From the NCBI GenBank assembly GCA_035493675.1, contig DATJIA010000070.1:1-64000 (forward strand): a stretch of DNA of 64,000 nucleotides. The letters are read 5' to 3'. This DNA is from JAIOQA01 sp035493675. GTDB taxonomy: Bacteria; Myxococcota_A; Polyangia; Haliangiales; Haliangiaceae. The translations under genes were made by a program, and so were the position numbers. Below are positions 1 through 12,300 of this stretch, piece after piece (position 1 is the stretch's first letter; each line of letters starts with the position of its first letter). Below the pieces are notes generated by a model. It made no database searches and was not told the origin of the DNA. It saw nothing but the letters and a program-made list of their open reading frames with translations.

Positions 1-1859
<1,859 letters not shown>

Positions 1860-1880
1860 CGCGGCGCAGTATGCACGATC

Positions 1881-2774
1881 TCACCTCGCGACGAACTGCT
1901 TCACGTCCGCGCGCGGGATCGAGAAGGCGCGCGCGCTGATCAGATCGCCGAAGCCGATGCGGACGTCGGGGACCGCCATCGGGCCGTGCTTCTCGGGGGC
2001 GACCATGCGGCGGCCGAGCGAATGCACGATGTCGGCGTTGGCGGAGTGGAAGGCGGTGAGCGTGTCGCCGTGGAAGGCGGCGAGCGCGTCGACGAGCTTG
2101 GCGCGCGCGTCGTCGGAGAGGCCGTAGGTGATCACGACCGGCAGGCTGACCGCGGGGAGGGTCGCGATCACCTGCGTGCCCGCGGGCGCGTCGACGCCGC
2201 CGGGGACCAGCGCGGCGTCGGCCTTGCCGAGGCCGAGCGAGGCGAGCGCCGAGGCGGTGTCGGGCGCGACGTCGAGCTTGGCGAAGAAGTCCTTCGCGAG
2301 CTCACCGCCGTAGAGCGCGTTGCGGACGAAGTCGCCCTCGCGGCCGCCCATCGACGGCACGATGATCGTCTTGCCGCGCAGCTCGAGCACGGACTTCGCG
2401 CCGCGCGTGACCAGCTGCCACGACGTCGCGTCGTCGCCGCCGCGCACGCTGACCGCGATCACGACGCCGGGCCCGCCGGTGATCGCCGCGTAGCGCGCGT
2501 CGACGATGGCGACGTGCACGTCGCCCTTCTTCACGGCGCCCGCGAAGTCGCCGGCGCGGCCGTAGACGCGGCCGATGCCGTCCTTGCCGAGCGCGGCGCC
2601 GACCGCGTGCGCGAGCTTCGTCATGAACTCGACGCGCGCCGCGGTCCCGCCGAACGGCGCCGACGGCGCGAACATCCCGACGGTGACGGAATCCGCGCGC
2701 GCCAGCGATACCCGTAGCGCGATCGCGATCAGGATCCCGAGGCCCGAGGCCCGAGGCCCGAGGCCCGATTTCAT
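1881..2774 (-). CDS. PhnD-like periplasmic substrate-binding protein
   Basis: The 297-residue product has a signal-like N-terminus and then a type 2 periplasmic-binding fold recalling PhnD/phosphonate-binding proteins. Seen in the sequence are SVTVGMFAPSAPFGGTAARV, a middle segment KTIIVPSMGG, and GKADAALVPGG near residue 190. The ATG at 2774 overlaps the stop of the TPR gene as ATGA and is preceded by AGGGGAGCC, so translation is coupled. No ABC permease or ATPase is nearby, which suggests an orphan binding or sensing role rather than transport. The codons just after the start consist of a heptanucleotide tandem repeat that gives a GLGPRASGLG stretch. The ligand is unknown. Confidence 0.75.
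   Translation of the reverse strand: MKSGLGPRASGLGILIAIALRVSLARADSVTVGMFAPSAPFGGTAARVEFMTKLAHAVGAALGKDGIGRVYGRAGDFAGAVKKGDVHVAIVDARYAAITGGPGVVIAVSVRGGDDATSWQLVTRGAKSVLELRGKTIIVPSMGGREGDFVRNALYGGELAKDFFAKLDVAPDTASALASLGLGKADAALVPGGVDAPAGTQVIATLPAVSLPVVITYGLSDDARAKLVDALAAFHGDTLTAFHSANADIVHSLGRRMVAPEKHGPMAVPDVRIGFGDLISARAFSIPRADVKQFVAR
2736..2768 (-). repeat. Heptanucleotide tandem repeat at the 5' end of the PhnD-like gene
   Basis: Four perfect copies of ggcccga (plus-strand reading) fill 2741-2768, and a partial fifth copy occupies 2736-2740. The tract lies inside the coding region, four bases after the start codon. Because 7 is not a multiple of 3, gain or loss of one unit would shift the frame. 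Confidence 0.9.
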
Positions 2775-5143
2775 GGCTCCCCTCCATAGATCCGCTCGAG
2801 CGCGGCGATCCAATCATTCAACGCCGCCCACTTCGAGCCCGCCTTGCGCGCGCGACGCCACGCATCGAGCGCCTTCTCGGGCTCGCCGTGCTTGTCGTAC
2901 GCGATGCCGAGGTTGACGAGCGAATCGGGCACGCGGCCGCCGAGGTGATCGAGCGCGGCGATCGCCGCGTCGAGCCGGCCGGTCGCGATGTCGAGCACCG
3001 CTTGGTTGTGCGCGAGCTCGTCGGCGCCCGCGTGCGTCTCGGCGGCGCGCGCCGCGGCGAGGTACTTCTGCGCCGCGGCGTTCGAGCCCGCGCGATACGC
3101 CTCGTCGGCGGCGGCGAGCGCGACGACCCGCGTCGCGGTCGCGAGCAGCGCGCGCGCCGCGCCGCTCGATCCCCTCTGCAGCTTCGCGAGGCGCGGCAGC
3201 GCGGCCGCGGCGCCGTGCGGGCGCAGGCCCTCGTTGAGCGCGATCAGGATCGGCACCGCTTGGGTGTCGGCGGGCGCGGGGAACGGACACGGCGCGCTTC
3301 CGAGCGCCTTCAAGCGGCGCAGCGCGACGTCGCGATCGCCGGCGGCGACCGTCGCGAGCGCGAGATCGCACGCGACCGCGCGCGCTTCGTCGCCGGTCGC
3401 GTCCTTCGATGCGGCTTCGAGGAGCTGCACCGCGCGCCCGCCGGCGCCGCCGCGCAACGCCGCGAGGCCGGCGGCGTGACGCGCGGCTTCGAGCGCGGTC
3501 TTCACGCGAACATCCGGTGTCTTGATCTTCTCGAGCGCGGCCGCGGCCGCCGCGGGATCGCCCGCGGCCATCTCGAACGCCGCGAGATCGAGCGCGACCT
3601 CGGTCGCATCCGCGCCCTTCGCGAGCGACATCGCGCGCGCGTACGCGTCGCGCGCCGGACCGGCCGCGCCTTGCGCCGCGCGCGCACGCGCGAGCAGCAT
3701 CCACGTGATCGCGTCGGGCGTCGCCTTGACCGCGCGCTCGAGCGCCGCGAGCGCGTCCGCGCCGTGACCGGCGGCGAGCCGCGCGACGCCGAGATTCCGC
3801 CACACCGTGGGTTGCGCGCTCGGGATCGCCGACGCCAGTCGCAGCTCCGATTCGGCGTTCTCGACGTCTCCCGACGCGATCATCTCCACACCGTGGAGCT
3901 CGAGGGCGCGCGCGAGCAGCGCGTTCGTTCGAGGAGCTCCGCCGGCCTTCATCGCCTGCTCGAGCCACGCGATCGCCGCGGCCGCGCGCGATCGCGCGAG
4001 CTCCGCCTCGCCGAGCGCGGTGAAGACGATCGGATCGGAAAGCGCCGCGGCCACCGCGCCGACCCGATCGACCGCGGCATCGTGATCGCCGTGCGCGACG
4101 AGCGACAGCGCGAGCTCGCGCCACCACGCGCGATCTTGTTCCGGAGAGGCGGGCGCGCCGATCCGATCGAGCTGCGCGATCGCGCCGGCCGCATCGCCGC
4201 CGCGCCGCATCGCCTCCGCGAGCTTCACGCTCCACCGCCGCGACGCCGGCTCCATCTCTCGCGCGCGCTCGAGCTCCGCGCGCGCGCCGCCGACGTCGTT
4301 CTTCGCGAGCAGCGCGTCGCCGAGCAGGCCGTGGCCCGCCGCGAGGTTCGGCGCCGCGTCGAGGTAGCGCCGCGCCGCCGCGATCGCGTCGTCGGTCGCG
4401 CCCAGCGCGAGGGCGCACCGACCGTCGACGAGCCCGATCTCCGGGTGCGCGGCCGATAGATCCTTCAGCTTCGCGAGCAAGACCCGCGCGGTGCGGCAAT
4501 CGATCGCCGCCGCCGCCCACGCCTGTCCGATCCGCGCGCGCACGTCCGTCGAGCGCGCGCGCAACACGACCGCGAACAGCTCGGAGGCCTTCGCCGCCTG
4601 TCCGTCGCGCAGGTACGCGTCCGCGAGATCGACCTGATAGGTCGGATCCGCGCCGCGCAGGTCCGAAGGCCGCGTCTCGAGATACGTCTCGTAGTCGTTG
4701 ATCGCGCGGCTCCACTCGCCGGTGCGGCTGTGGTACGCGCCGAGGATCGCGTGCGCCTCGTAGTGCGACGGCGCGCGCGTCGCGACGCCCTCGAGGATCG
4801 GGACCGCTTCGTCCCGCTGATCGGCCAGGTACAGGACCGTGCCGAGCATCGCGAGCACGTCGTCGTTCTGCGGATCGAGCGCGCGCGCGCGACGCATGAG
4901 CGCGATCCCCTCCGCGTACTCCTTGTGCACGATGTGCACCGCCGTGCGCAGCACGTACGCCTCGACGCGCCGCGGGTTGAGCGCGATCGCTTGATCGAGC
5001 GCGCGCGCGGCGCCGCGGTAGTCCTGCTCGCGCAGATCCTTGCGCCCTTCCTCGACGAGGACCGACGACTCGTCCTCGGCCTTCGGCTGCGCGATCGCCG
5101 CCGACGAAACCACGAGGCTAATAACGATAACCAACGCGCGCAA
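2771..5143 (-). CDS. Large secreted TPR-repeat protein
   Basis: The product has 790 residues with a Sec signal peptide (MRALVIVISLVVSSAAIAQP). Tetratricopeptide repeats run almost end to end, for example QDYRGAARALDQAIALNP near residue 40, GEWSRAINDYETYL and AGHGADALAALERAVKATPD. No catalytic motif is visible, so a protein-protein scaffold in the periplasm is the reasonable reading. Its start overlaps the end of the TonB-receptor gene by 26 bases, and its stop overlaps the PhnD-like start as ATGA. It therefore sits in the middle of a tightly coupled operon. Confidence 0.85.
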   Translation of the reverse strand: MRALVIVISLVVSSAAIAQPKAEDESSVLVEEGRKDLREQDYRGAARALDQAIALNPRRVEAYVLRTAVHIVHKEYAEGIALMRRARALDPQNDDVLAMLGTVLYLADQRDEAVPILEGVATRAPSHYEAHAILGAYHSRTGEWSRAINDYETYLETRPSDLRGADPTYQVDLADAYLRDGQAAKASELFAVVLRARSTDVRARIGQAWAAAAIDCRTARVLLAKLKDLSAAHPEIGLVDGRCALALGATDDAIAAARRYLDAAPNLAAGHGLLGDALLAKNDVGGARAELERAREMEPASRRWSVKLAEAMRRGGDAAGAIAQLDRIGAPASPEQDRAWWRELALSLVAHGDHDAAVDRVGAVAAALSDPIVFTALGEAELARSRAAAAIAWLEQAMKAGGAPRTNALLARALELHGVEMIASGDVENAESELRLASAIPSAQPTVWRNLGVARLAAGHGADALAALERAVKATPDAITWMLLARARAAQGAAGPARDAYARAMSLAKGADATEVALDLAAFEMAAGDPAAAAAALEKIKTPDVRVKTALEAARHAAGLAALRGGAGGRAVQLLEAASKDATGDEARAVACDLALATVAAGDRDVALRRLKALGSAPCPFPAPADTQAVPILIALNEGLRPHGAAAALPRLAKLQRGSSGAARALLATATRVVALAAADEAYRAGSNAAAQKYLAAARAAETHAGADELAHNQAVLDIATGRLDAAIAALDHLGGRVPDSLVNLGIAYDKHGEPEKALDAWRRARKAGSKWAALNDWIAALERIYGGEP

Positions 5144-7157
5144 AGATCTCCCTCCCTTCTCCGGGCACGACCGGCACGACGACCGTCATGTCGGGGTTGT
5201 CGGGATCGGGGTGTCGATCGAAGTCGTCGGGCGCGACCACCTGCTGGCGGCGGCCGATCAGGTTGCGCACGCCGATCGTCACGTCGAATTTCCGCACGTC
5301 GGGGATGTAGATCGTCGCGTTCCAGCCGAGCCACGCGTCGGCGTCGGTGCCCGCGCGCGTGTGCTGCGCGCCGACCAGCAAGAGCTCGGTCGAAAGATGC
5401 GCGAGGCCCCACAGCTTCGGCGTCGACACGCCGCCCGACGCGGTGATCGACGGCGCGTTGGTCGGCGCATCCATGCTGCCCGGCGCGGCGACGTCGGCGA
5501 TCGCGCCGCCGCCGAACCCGAACCAGCCGCTCGCGGTGCGGTAGCTGCCCTCGACCTCCACGCCCGTCGAGGTCAGCGCGCCGAGGTTCTGGAACTGGAT
5601 CAAGCCGGAGCCGTCGGCGGCGTCGCCTTGTCCGATCTGGTTGTTCGTCTCCCAGCGGAAGCCCGACAGGCGCAGCGACAGTCCGGGAAGCGGACGTCCC
5701 CACAAGACCGACTCGTAGCTGCGGATCGTCTCCGACGCGATGTGCCCGGGCTGCACGAAGCTGACGTTGTCGAAGAAGAACGCCTCGTACGCGCTCGGGT
5801 TCCGGAAGCCCTCTGCATAGAGCATCTTGATCCCGTAGTCGTCGCCGCGCGACAGGAACAGCGCGGCGCGCGGCGACACGCGGTTGTCGACCACGGTGTT
5901 GCCGTCGAAGCGCACGCCGCCGGTGAAGGCGAGCCACGGCAGCGGCCGCGAGTCCGCCTCCGCGTAGACGCCGCCGAGATCGAAGTCTTTCGGGATGTCG
6001 ACCGCGCCGGTGCCGTCGACGTAGTGGCTCTGGCTGCGCGTGTGCTGGTGGGTGAGCTCGGTGCCGGCGGTGATGCCGAGCCGATCGCGATCGTAGATCT
6101 CGTAGCGGCCGCGCACCTCGCCGCCGTACCAGAACGAATCGCCGACGTCCTCGAACGCCGGCTGCCCCGCGAACGCCGAGGTCAGGTGATCCTGGAACTG
6201 ATAGCGCTGCACGTAGCCGCGCACGGTGAGCGCGAGCTTGCCGATCGAGTGCGCGTAGCCGCCCTCGGCGAGCAGCTGCTCGTCGACGTTGTGGGTGTCG
6301 GCGTCGCCGGGCAGCGTGTCGTACGGCGCGTAGGTCAGCTGGCGCACGCGCCGATAGGTGCGGAGCTGCGCGAACGCGCCCTCGTAGGTGCCGACGACCG
6401 CCGCGTTGAAGCCGGTCATGCCGTCGGCGAGCGAGGTCGTGCCGAGGTTGGGATCGAGATCGCGATCGATCGTCTCGCCGGCGCGCGACAAGGCCGCGAC
6501 CGTGCCGCGGATCTGGTGATCGACGTCGCCCTGCGCGAAGCCGGCCGACTCGGCGACACCGCCGAACGACGTCGCGCTCACGCGGCCCCACGCGCGCGGC
6601 GACTCGGCGGCGCCGCGCGTGATGATGTTGATGATGCCGAAGAACGCGTTGGTGCCGTAGACCGACGACACCGGGCCGCGGATCACCTCGATGCGCGAGA
6701 CGTCGTCGATCGCGACCGGCAGATCCCAATCGAGGCCGACGAACTGATCCCACGGCTCGTTGACCGTCGCGCCGTCGATCAAGACGAGCACGCGCGTGTT
6801 GAAGTCGCCGAGGACCTGCAGCCCGCGGATGCCGACGCGCGACGAGATGTGATCGTCGTCGATGAACACCCCGGCGACGCCGCGCAGCGCCTCGGCGACC
6901 GTGCGATAGCCGAACCGGCGCAGGCGATCGCCGCTGATCACCGTGACCGCGGACGCGACGTTGCCGAGCGACTGCTCGCGCTTCGCCGCGCCGACCACGA
7001 CGTCCTCTTCGATCGACGCGGCGCTCGACACCGCGGCCGCGCTCGCGCTGTCGCTCTCGGCGGGCGGCAGCGGCGGGAGATCCTGCACGTCGACGACCGC
7101 CGGCGTCTCGGCCGACGCGCGGCCCGCGACGAGCAAGAGCAGCAGCGCCTTCTTCAC
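5118..7157 (-). CDS. TonB-dependent outer-membrane receptor
   Basis: The product has 679 residues. The GTG start at 7157 is chosen because it opens a signal peptide (KKALLLLLVAGRASAETP) and overlaps the SpoIIE stop as GTGA. The plug domain spans about residues 50-170, with SAVTVISGDRLRRFGYRTV, LVLIDGATVNEP and the typical RIEVIRGPVSSVYGTNAF. A beta-barrel follows and ends in an aromatic residue (ARVGYRY). This family imports siderophores, cobalamin or sugars across the outer membrane using TonB energy. The substrate cannot be told from the sequence. Its placement behind a membrane phosphatase and ahead of TPR and binding-protein genes suggests a joint sensing or uptake module. Confidence 0.9.
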   Translation of the reverse strand: MKKALLLLLVAGRASAETPAVVDVQDLPPLPPAESDSASAAAVSSAASIEEDVVVGAAKREQSLGNVASAVTVISGDRLRRFGYRTVAEALRGVAGVFIDDDHISSRVGIRGLQVLGDFNTRVLVLIDGATVNEPWDQFVGLDWDLPVAIDDVSRIEVIRGPVSSVYGTNAFFGIINIITRGAAESPRAWGRVSATSFGGVAESAGFAQGDVDHQIRGTVAALSRAGETIDRDLDPNLGTTSLADGMTGFNAAVVGTYEGAFAQLRTYRRVRQLTYAPYDTLPGDADTHNVDEQLLAEGGYAHSIGKLALTVRGYVQRYQFQDHLTSAFAGQPAFEDVGDSFWYGGEVRGRYEIYDRDRLGITAGTELTHQHTRSQSHYVDGTGAVDIPKDFDLGGVYAEADSRPLPWLAFTGGVRFDGNTVVDNRVSPRAALFLSRGDDYGIKMLYAEGFRNPSAYEAFFFDNVSFVQPGHIASETIRSYESVLWGRPLPGLSLRLSGFRWETNNQIGQGDAADGSGLIQFQNLGALTSTGVEVEGSYRTASGWFGFGGGAIADVAAPGSMDAPTNAPSITASGGVSTPKLWGLAHLSTELLLVGAQHTRAGTDADAWLGWNATIYIPDVRKFDVTIGVRNLIGRRQQVVAPDDFDRHPDPDNPDMTVVVPVVPGEGREIFARVGYRY

Positions 7158-8785
7158 GCGACCGACCCCAGCGATCGCCCGCGCGAGCTGGCGGCCGGTG
7201 GATCGAACTGGCACAACACGAACGTCACGTCGTCCTCGGCGGTCACGCCCTCGGCGAACGCCTCGCTCGCCGCGAGCACGCGATCGCGCAGCTGCACGAG
7301 CGACTCGCCGTCGGTCTGCACGACCTGGCCGTGGATCGCGCTGCGCAGGCGACGATCGCCGAACAGCTTGCCGGTCTTGTTCTGGCGCTCGACCAGGCCG
7401 TCGGTGAACGCGACGAACAGATCGCCGGGATGGAGCTGCGCGGTGCCGAACTTGATCTCGGCGCGGTGCGTGCGATCGCCGAGCGGGTTGCCCGACGCCG
7501 CGATGATCGTCGCGTCCTCGAGCGTGCGGCCCGGCCCCATGCGCATCACGTACGGGAAGTTCTGCCCCGCGTTGGCGTAGACGACCTGCCCGGTGTGCGA
7601 GTCGAAGATCGTCGCGAAGCAGGTCATGAGCACCTGGTGATCGCCGAGGTTGCGGATCGCCGAGTCGATCGCGCGCAGCACGAGCTCCGGCGTGAGCAGC
7701 TTCTCGTCGACCTCGGCGAGCGCCTCGACCGCGCCGCGCGCGGTGCCCGCGATCATCGCCGAGTGCATGCCGTGGCCGGTCGCGTCGCCGACGACGACCA
7801 TCACGCGCCCGCTCGACAGCTTGCGGTACGTCCACCAATCGCCGCCGCACTCCGCCGCCGGGTTGCAGTAGCCGATGATCTTCAGGTGCTCGAACTGCAC
7901 GAGCTCCGGCGGCGGCAGCATCGCCTGCTGCACGCTGCGCGCGAGGCTCATCTCGCGCTCGAGCATCGCCTTCTTCTGGCTCTCGACGAGGAGCTCGCCG
8001 ATCGCGCTCGCCATCGTGTTGAAGTTGCGCGCGAGCACGCCGATCTCGTCGCGCCGCTCCGCCGGCACGCGCTGATCCAAGCGGCCCGACGCGATCAGCT
8101 GCGCCTGCGTCGTCAGCTGCTTGAGCGGGCGCGCGATCGACACGCCCTCGAGCGCGGCGAACAAGATGCCGACGAGCAAGACCAGCGCCGCGATCAACCA
8201 GATCTTCCGGATCGACGCCTTCGCGTCGGCGTCGGCGGCCGCGAGCCGCGCCGCGAGCTCCTGGTCGAGCGCGGCGGTGGTCACGCCCATGCGCAGGCGG
8301 CCGACCGGCGGCGTGCCGGGTCCGAGCGCGATCGGCGCGGCGTAGACGAAGTCGCTCTGCGCGATCTGCGCGTGCGTCCGGCTGCCCAGGCGTTGATCGA
8401 TCTGCGCGATCGCGTCGACCGGCGCGCCGCCGGTCTTGGCGACGACCTGGCCCGACGCGTCGGTGACCATCATCCACTCGATGCGGTGCTTGGTGTCCTC
8501 GCGCAGCGCGGCGTCGAGCGTGCCCTGCACGTCGCTCCACGCCGATTGCGCGAGCGCGTACGCCGCCGCCGCCGCGACCTTCTCCGCGAGCAGATCGGAC
8601 TCGCGCTCGATCGCCGCGCGTCCGTCGGTGCCGCGATCGGAGACCTCTTGGTTGGCGAGCGATTCGATCGTGCGATAGCCGAGGAACGCCGAGGTGCCGA
8701 CGGCGACCGCGACGACCAGCGAGGTCGCGACGATCAACCGCACGGACAAGGGCATGGCTGCCCGCTGGCCTTTCGCGCCGCTCAC
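7154..8785 (-). CDS. Membrane-anchored HAMP-SpoIIE (PP2C-type) phosphatase, RsbU-like
   Basis: The product has 543 residues: a first membrane segment (about 13-33), an extracytoplasmic sensor region, a second membrane segment (about 185-205), a HAMP domain (PLKQLTTQAQLIASGRLDQR), a linker, and a SpoIIE/PP2C domain with VVVGDATGHGMHSAMIAG and FVAFTDGLVERQ. Such proteins dephosphorylate anti-anti-sigma factors in partner-switching cascades. No anti-sigma or STAS partner lies in the window. The start is GTG at 8785; an in-frame ATG at 8755 is an alternative. The stop overlaps the TonB-receptor start as GTGA. Confidence 0.88.
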   Translation of the reverse strand: MSGAKGQRAAMPLSVRLIVATSLVVAVAVGTSAFLGYRTIESLANQEVSDRGTDGRAAIERESDLLAEKVAAAAAYALAQSAWSDVQGTLDAALREDTKHRIEWMMVTDASGQVVAKTGGAPVDAIAQIDQRLGSRTHAQIAQSDFVYAAPIALGPGTPPVGRLRMGVTTAALDQELAARLAAADADAKASIRKIWLIAALVLLVGILFAALEGVSIARPLKQLTTQAQLIASGRLDQRVPAERRDEIGVLARNFNTMASAIGELLVESQKKAMLEREMSLARSVQQAMLPPPELVQFEHLKIIGYCNPAAECGGDWWTYRKLSSGRVMVVVGDATGHGMHSAMIAGTARGAVEALAEVDEKLLTPELVLRAIDSAIRNLGDHQVLMTCFATIFDSHTGQVVYANAGQNFPYVMRMGPGRTLEDATIIAASGNPLGDRTHRAEIKFGTAQLHPGDLFVAFTDGLVERQNKTGKLFGDRRLRSAIHGQVVQTDGESLVQLRDRVLAASEAFAEGVTAEDDVTFVLCQFDPPAASSRGRSLGSVA

Positions 8786-8805
8786 AAGTACCCCGAGGAC
8801 CGAGT

Positions 8806-9363
8806 CTAGATCGATCTGCCGCTCGAACGCGCGGCTCTAACCGCCCGATCGAACAAGCGTTCCAAAGGCGCGGCCGCCGCGTCTCCTTCGAGCAAGCGGA
8901 GCGCGCGCGCGATCGCCTCGATCGTCGAGACCAGGCCGTGACCCGGGGATTCCCTCATGCGCTCGCGCGTGGCCGCGACATCCGGAAGCCGCAATACCGG
9001 AAGGCCACGCAACCCGGCGATCCGCTGGCGCATGCGCCGGGCCTGGTGCCAGGTCGCGTCGAGGATGATCAGGCGCTCGGGCGGCGGCTCGGGCGGGGCG
9101 TCGCGCGGCGCGCCCTCGGGGAAGAGCAGCCACGTGTGCTCGCCGGCGAGGCGCGCCGGATCGATCGGCTCGTGCATGCGCGCGTGATCGACGATCTCGC
9201 TGTTGGGCAGCGCGAGGTGCGCGAGCCGCGCGGTGTTCGAGCTGCGGTTGGCCTCCGCGAGGTGCCGCACGATCACGATCCTCGTGCGTGTCGGAACGGT
9301 CGGGATGTCCGCGCACACGCAATCGCGCAACAAGCAACGAGGGCAGCGATCGGTGGACGTCAC
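8806..9363 (-). CDS. DTW-domain protein, probable tRNA-uridine aminocarboxypropyltransferase
   Basis: The 185-residue product has an N-terminal zinc-type cluster CPRCLLRDCVC and the family signature DATW in LIILDATWHQARRM, with R-x-M following. DTW proteins such as TapT transfer the 3-amino-3-carboxypropyl group of S-adenosylmethionine to uridine in tRNA, forming acp3U. The start is GTG at 9363, 29 bases from the divergent C39 gene. It lies 20 bases upstream of the SpoIIE gene and could be the first gene of that run. A role in tRNA modification is family knowledge, not something shown by the context. Confidence 0.82.
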   Translation of the reverse strand: MTSTDRCPRCLLRDCVCADIPTVPTRTRIVIVRHLAEANRSSNTARLAHLALPNSEIVDHARMHEPIDPARLAGEHTWLLFPEGAPRDAPPEPPPERLIILDATWHQARRMRQRIAGLRGLPVLRLPDVAATRERMRESPGHGLVSTIEAIARALRLLEGDAAAAPLERLFDRAVRAARSSGRSI

Positions 9364-9392
9364 GGTGGGATCGGCGTGACTCTACCTTGGCT

Positions 9393-12300
9393 ATGACGGA
9401 CTTCGCCGCCATCACCGATGACATCGAGCGCGACCTCGACGCCGAGCGGTACGAGAAGGCGATCGAGCGCGCCAAGGAGCTCGATCTCGAGGCGTGCCCC
9501 GCCGACGACTGGGAGCGCTTGATGCCGATCGTCCTCAGGTGCCGTCGCTACGGCGGCGAGCCGGCCGACAAGATCGTCGTCGCGACGCGCGGGCTGATCG
9601 ATCGCGCGCGGCCGGGGCGCGCGCGCGCGCTCTTGCACGCGGAGATCGCGTACTGCTTGATCGAGAAGCGCGTGCCGGAGCTCGCGGCGGCGGAAGCCGC
9701 GAAGGTCGTGAGCGAATGGCCCGAGGGCTCGCTCGGCGACGGCGTGCGCGGCTGGGCCGCGCTGCAGTTCGATCGCCGCGATGAATGCGAGGCCGCCTAT
9801 CGCGACGCGACCGCCAAGCTCGAGCCCGCGCGCGGCTGGCTCGGCCTCGCGCGCATCCGCTACGTCGAGGGCGACTTCGACGGCGCGCTCGCCGCGCTCG
9901 AGCAGATCGGCGAGGCGCCGCGCTACCAGGTCGCGAAGCTGCGCGTCGCCGCCGACGTCGCGCGCGTGCGCGGCGACTGGCCCGCGTTCCTGAAGCGCAT
10001 CGATCAGATCCTCGAGCTGACGCCGGGCGGCGATCGCCGCCGCCACGATCTGCTCGATCGCGCGAGCGCGTTGTGCGCCGCCGGCCGGCGCGACGAGGGC
10101 ATCGAGGTCTATCGCGCGCTGTGGCGCGAGGACGAGAAAGACTCGCCCGGCCGCTTCGCGCGCGCGGTGCTCGATCACGTCGATCGCGGCGCCGGCGGCA
10201 CGCGCCTGATGCTGCCCAAGTTCCCGACGGTGACGCAGAAGCGCAACTACTGCGGCCCCGCGACGCTCGAGCTGGTCTTGCGCTCGCTCGGCATCGACGT
10301 CGATCAGGACGACATCGCGCCCGCGGTGAAGCGCGAGCGCGGCTCGACGATCCTCGCGATGTGCCGCTACCTCGAGTCGAAGGGCTTGGTCACGCGCCGC
10401 TTCGAGGGCGACGGCCCGCGCTTCCGCGCGTGCATCGAGCAAGGCCTGCCCGTGATCGTCGAGGAGGAGTACTCGACGACGTCGCACGTCGCGGTGGTGA
10501 TCGGCGTCGACGAATCGCTCGGCCTCTTGTTCGTGCAAGACCCGATGACGCACGTGACGAGCGAGCGCCAGATCAAGACGCAGGGGACGCTCGGCGCGAT
10601 GTATCGCAACGCCGCGATCGTCGCGTTGCGTCCGGGCGATGATCTCCGCGCCGAGGCGTTGGACAAGGCCGGCGTCGTCGACAGCGAGCACCTGCGCCTG
10701 GTCGATTCGTGCAACGACGACGACATCGCGAAGGACAACGAAGAGGTCCTGCGCCGCTGCGATCGAGCGCTCGAGCTCGTCGAGGATTACCCGCTCGCGT
10801 GGTACCGGCGCACGTCGTGCTTGATGAGCCAGTACTACCGCTATCGCACCGGCAACAACCGCGATCGCTTCGTGATGGAGCTGCGGCGCGCGCGCGTGCG
10901 CTATCACGATCAAGAGTGGCCGCACCTCTTGCACGCGAGCTACCTGATGGATAGCGAGCGCCACGAAGAGGCGCTGATCGAGCTCGAGAACGCGCTGCGG
11001 ATCGATCCGCACGACTCGAACACCGCGCAGGACGTCGCCGAGTGCCACATGCAGCAGGGCCGCGGCGGCGAGGCGACCGAGGCCTTCTGGCGCACGCTCG
11101 GGATCGATGCGTCGCACGTGCGGGCGACCGAGAACTTCGCCGGGCACGCGCTCGATCAGGGCGACGTCGAGGTCGCGGAGCACCTGTCGGCGTGCGCGCT
11201 CGAGATGTCGCCGCAGAACCCGTTCAACCACGTCACCGCGTCGCGCGCCGCCGAGAAGCGCGGCCGCAGCGACGACGCGCTCGCGCACGCGCGCAAGGCG
11301 ATCGAGGTCGCGCCCGAGTACGTCTACGGACCGCTGCGCGTCGCGGAGCTCTTGCGCAAGGTCGGCACCGACGACGCGCGCGCGGAGGCGATCGATCTGT
11401 ACTTGAAGCTCGTGACCAAGCGGCCGTACTGGTTCGAGCCGCGGTGGCGCGGCGCGCGCGAGCTCGAGCGCGCCGGGCGCGTCGAGGAGGGCGCGGAGCT
11501 CCTGATCGCGGGCCTCGAGATCGCGCAGGACGAGCCGGTCGTGCTCGTGCGCAACCTCGCCGAGATCTTGATCGAGGCCGGCGACGACGAGCGCGCCGCC
11601 ACGCTGGTGGGGCAGTTCGCGCGCCAGCGGCCGACCGCCTCGATGCTCGAGCGCTGGTGGGACACGCTCGACGACTGCGACCGCTGGAGCGAGGCGGTCG
11701 AGGCGAGCGCGGAGTTCCTCGCGTCGAACCAGGACTCGCCGTTCGCGAGCGCGAACCGCGCGTCGCGCATCTACGGCATCCCGGAGCACGACGAGGAAGC
11801 CGAGCGGCTCTTGCGTCACGCGGTCGGCGGCGCGCCGACCTACGGCTGGGCCCGCCGCATGCTCGGCGACTTCCTCGTGCGCGATCGCCGCGACGAAGCG
11901 ATCGAGCTGATGGCCGACGCGCCCGCGGGCGACGACTGGAACAGCATCTATCAGGCGAGCTACTTGTCGTGGGCGGGACGTCACGACGACGCGCTCGGCG
12001 TGCTGATCACCGTCGACGATGCGAGCTGGACGACGCAGGAGGTGTGGAACCGCATCCGCCTGCGCGACGAAGACGCCGCGGTCGCGCTCGATCGCACGCT
12101 GCGGCTCGAGGGCGCGCGCGATCGTCGCGCGGCGCTCGCGTTCGCGGTCGCCGCGCAGGCGTGGCCGACCGCCGAGCAGCTGTTCGCGGAGCTCGACGTC
12201 GCCGATCCGATCGGGCAGTACATGTGCCACGCGGCGTGCACGTCCGACGATCGCTTCCGCGCCGAGCTCGATCGCCGCATCGACGCGCGGCTCGCGAAGG

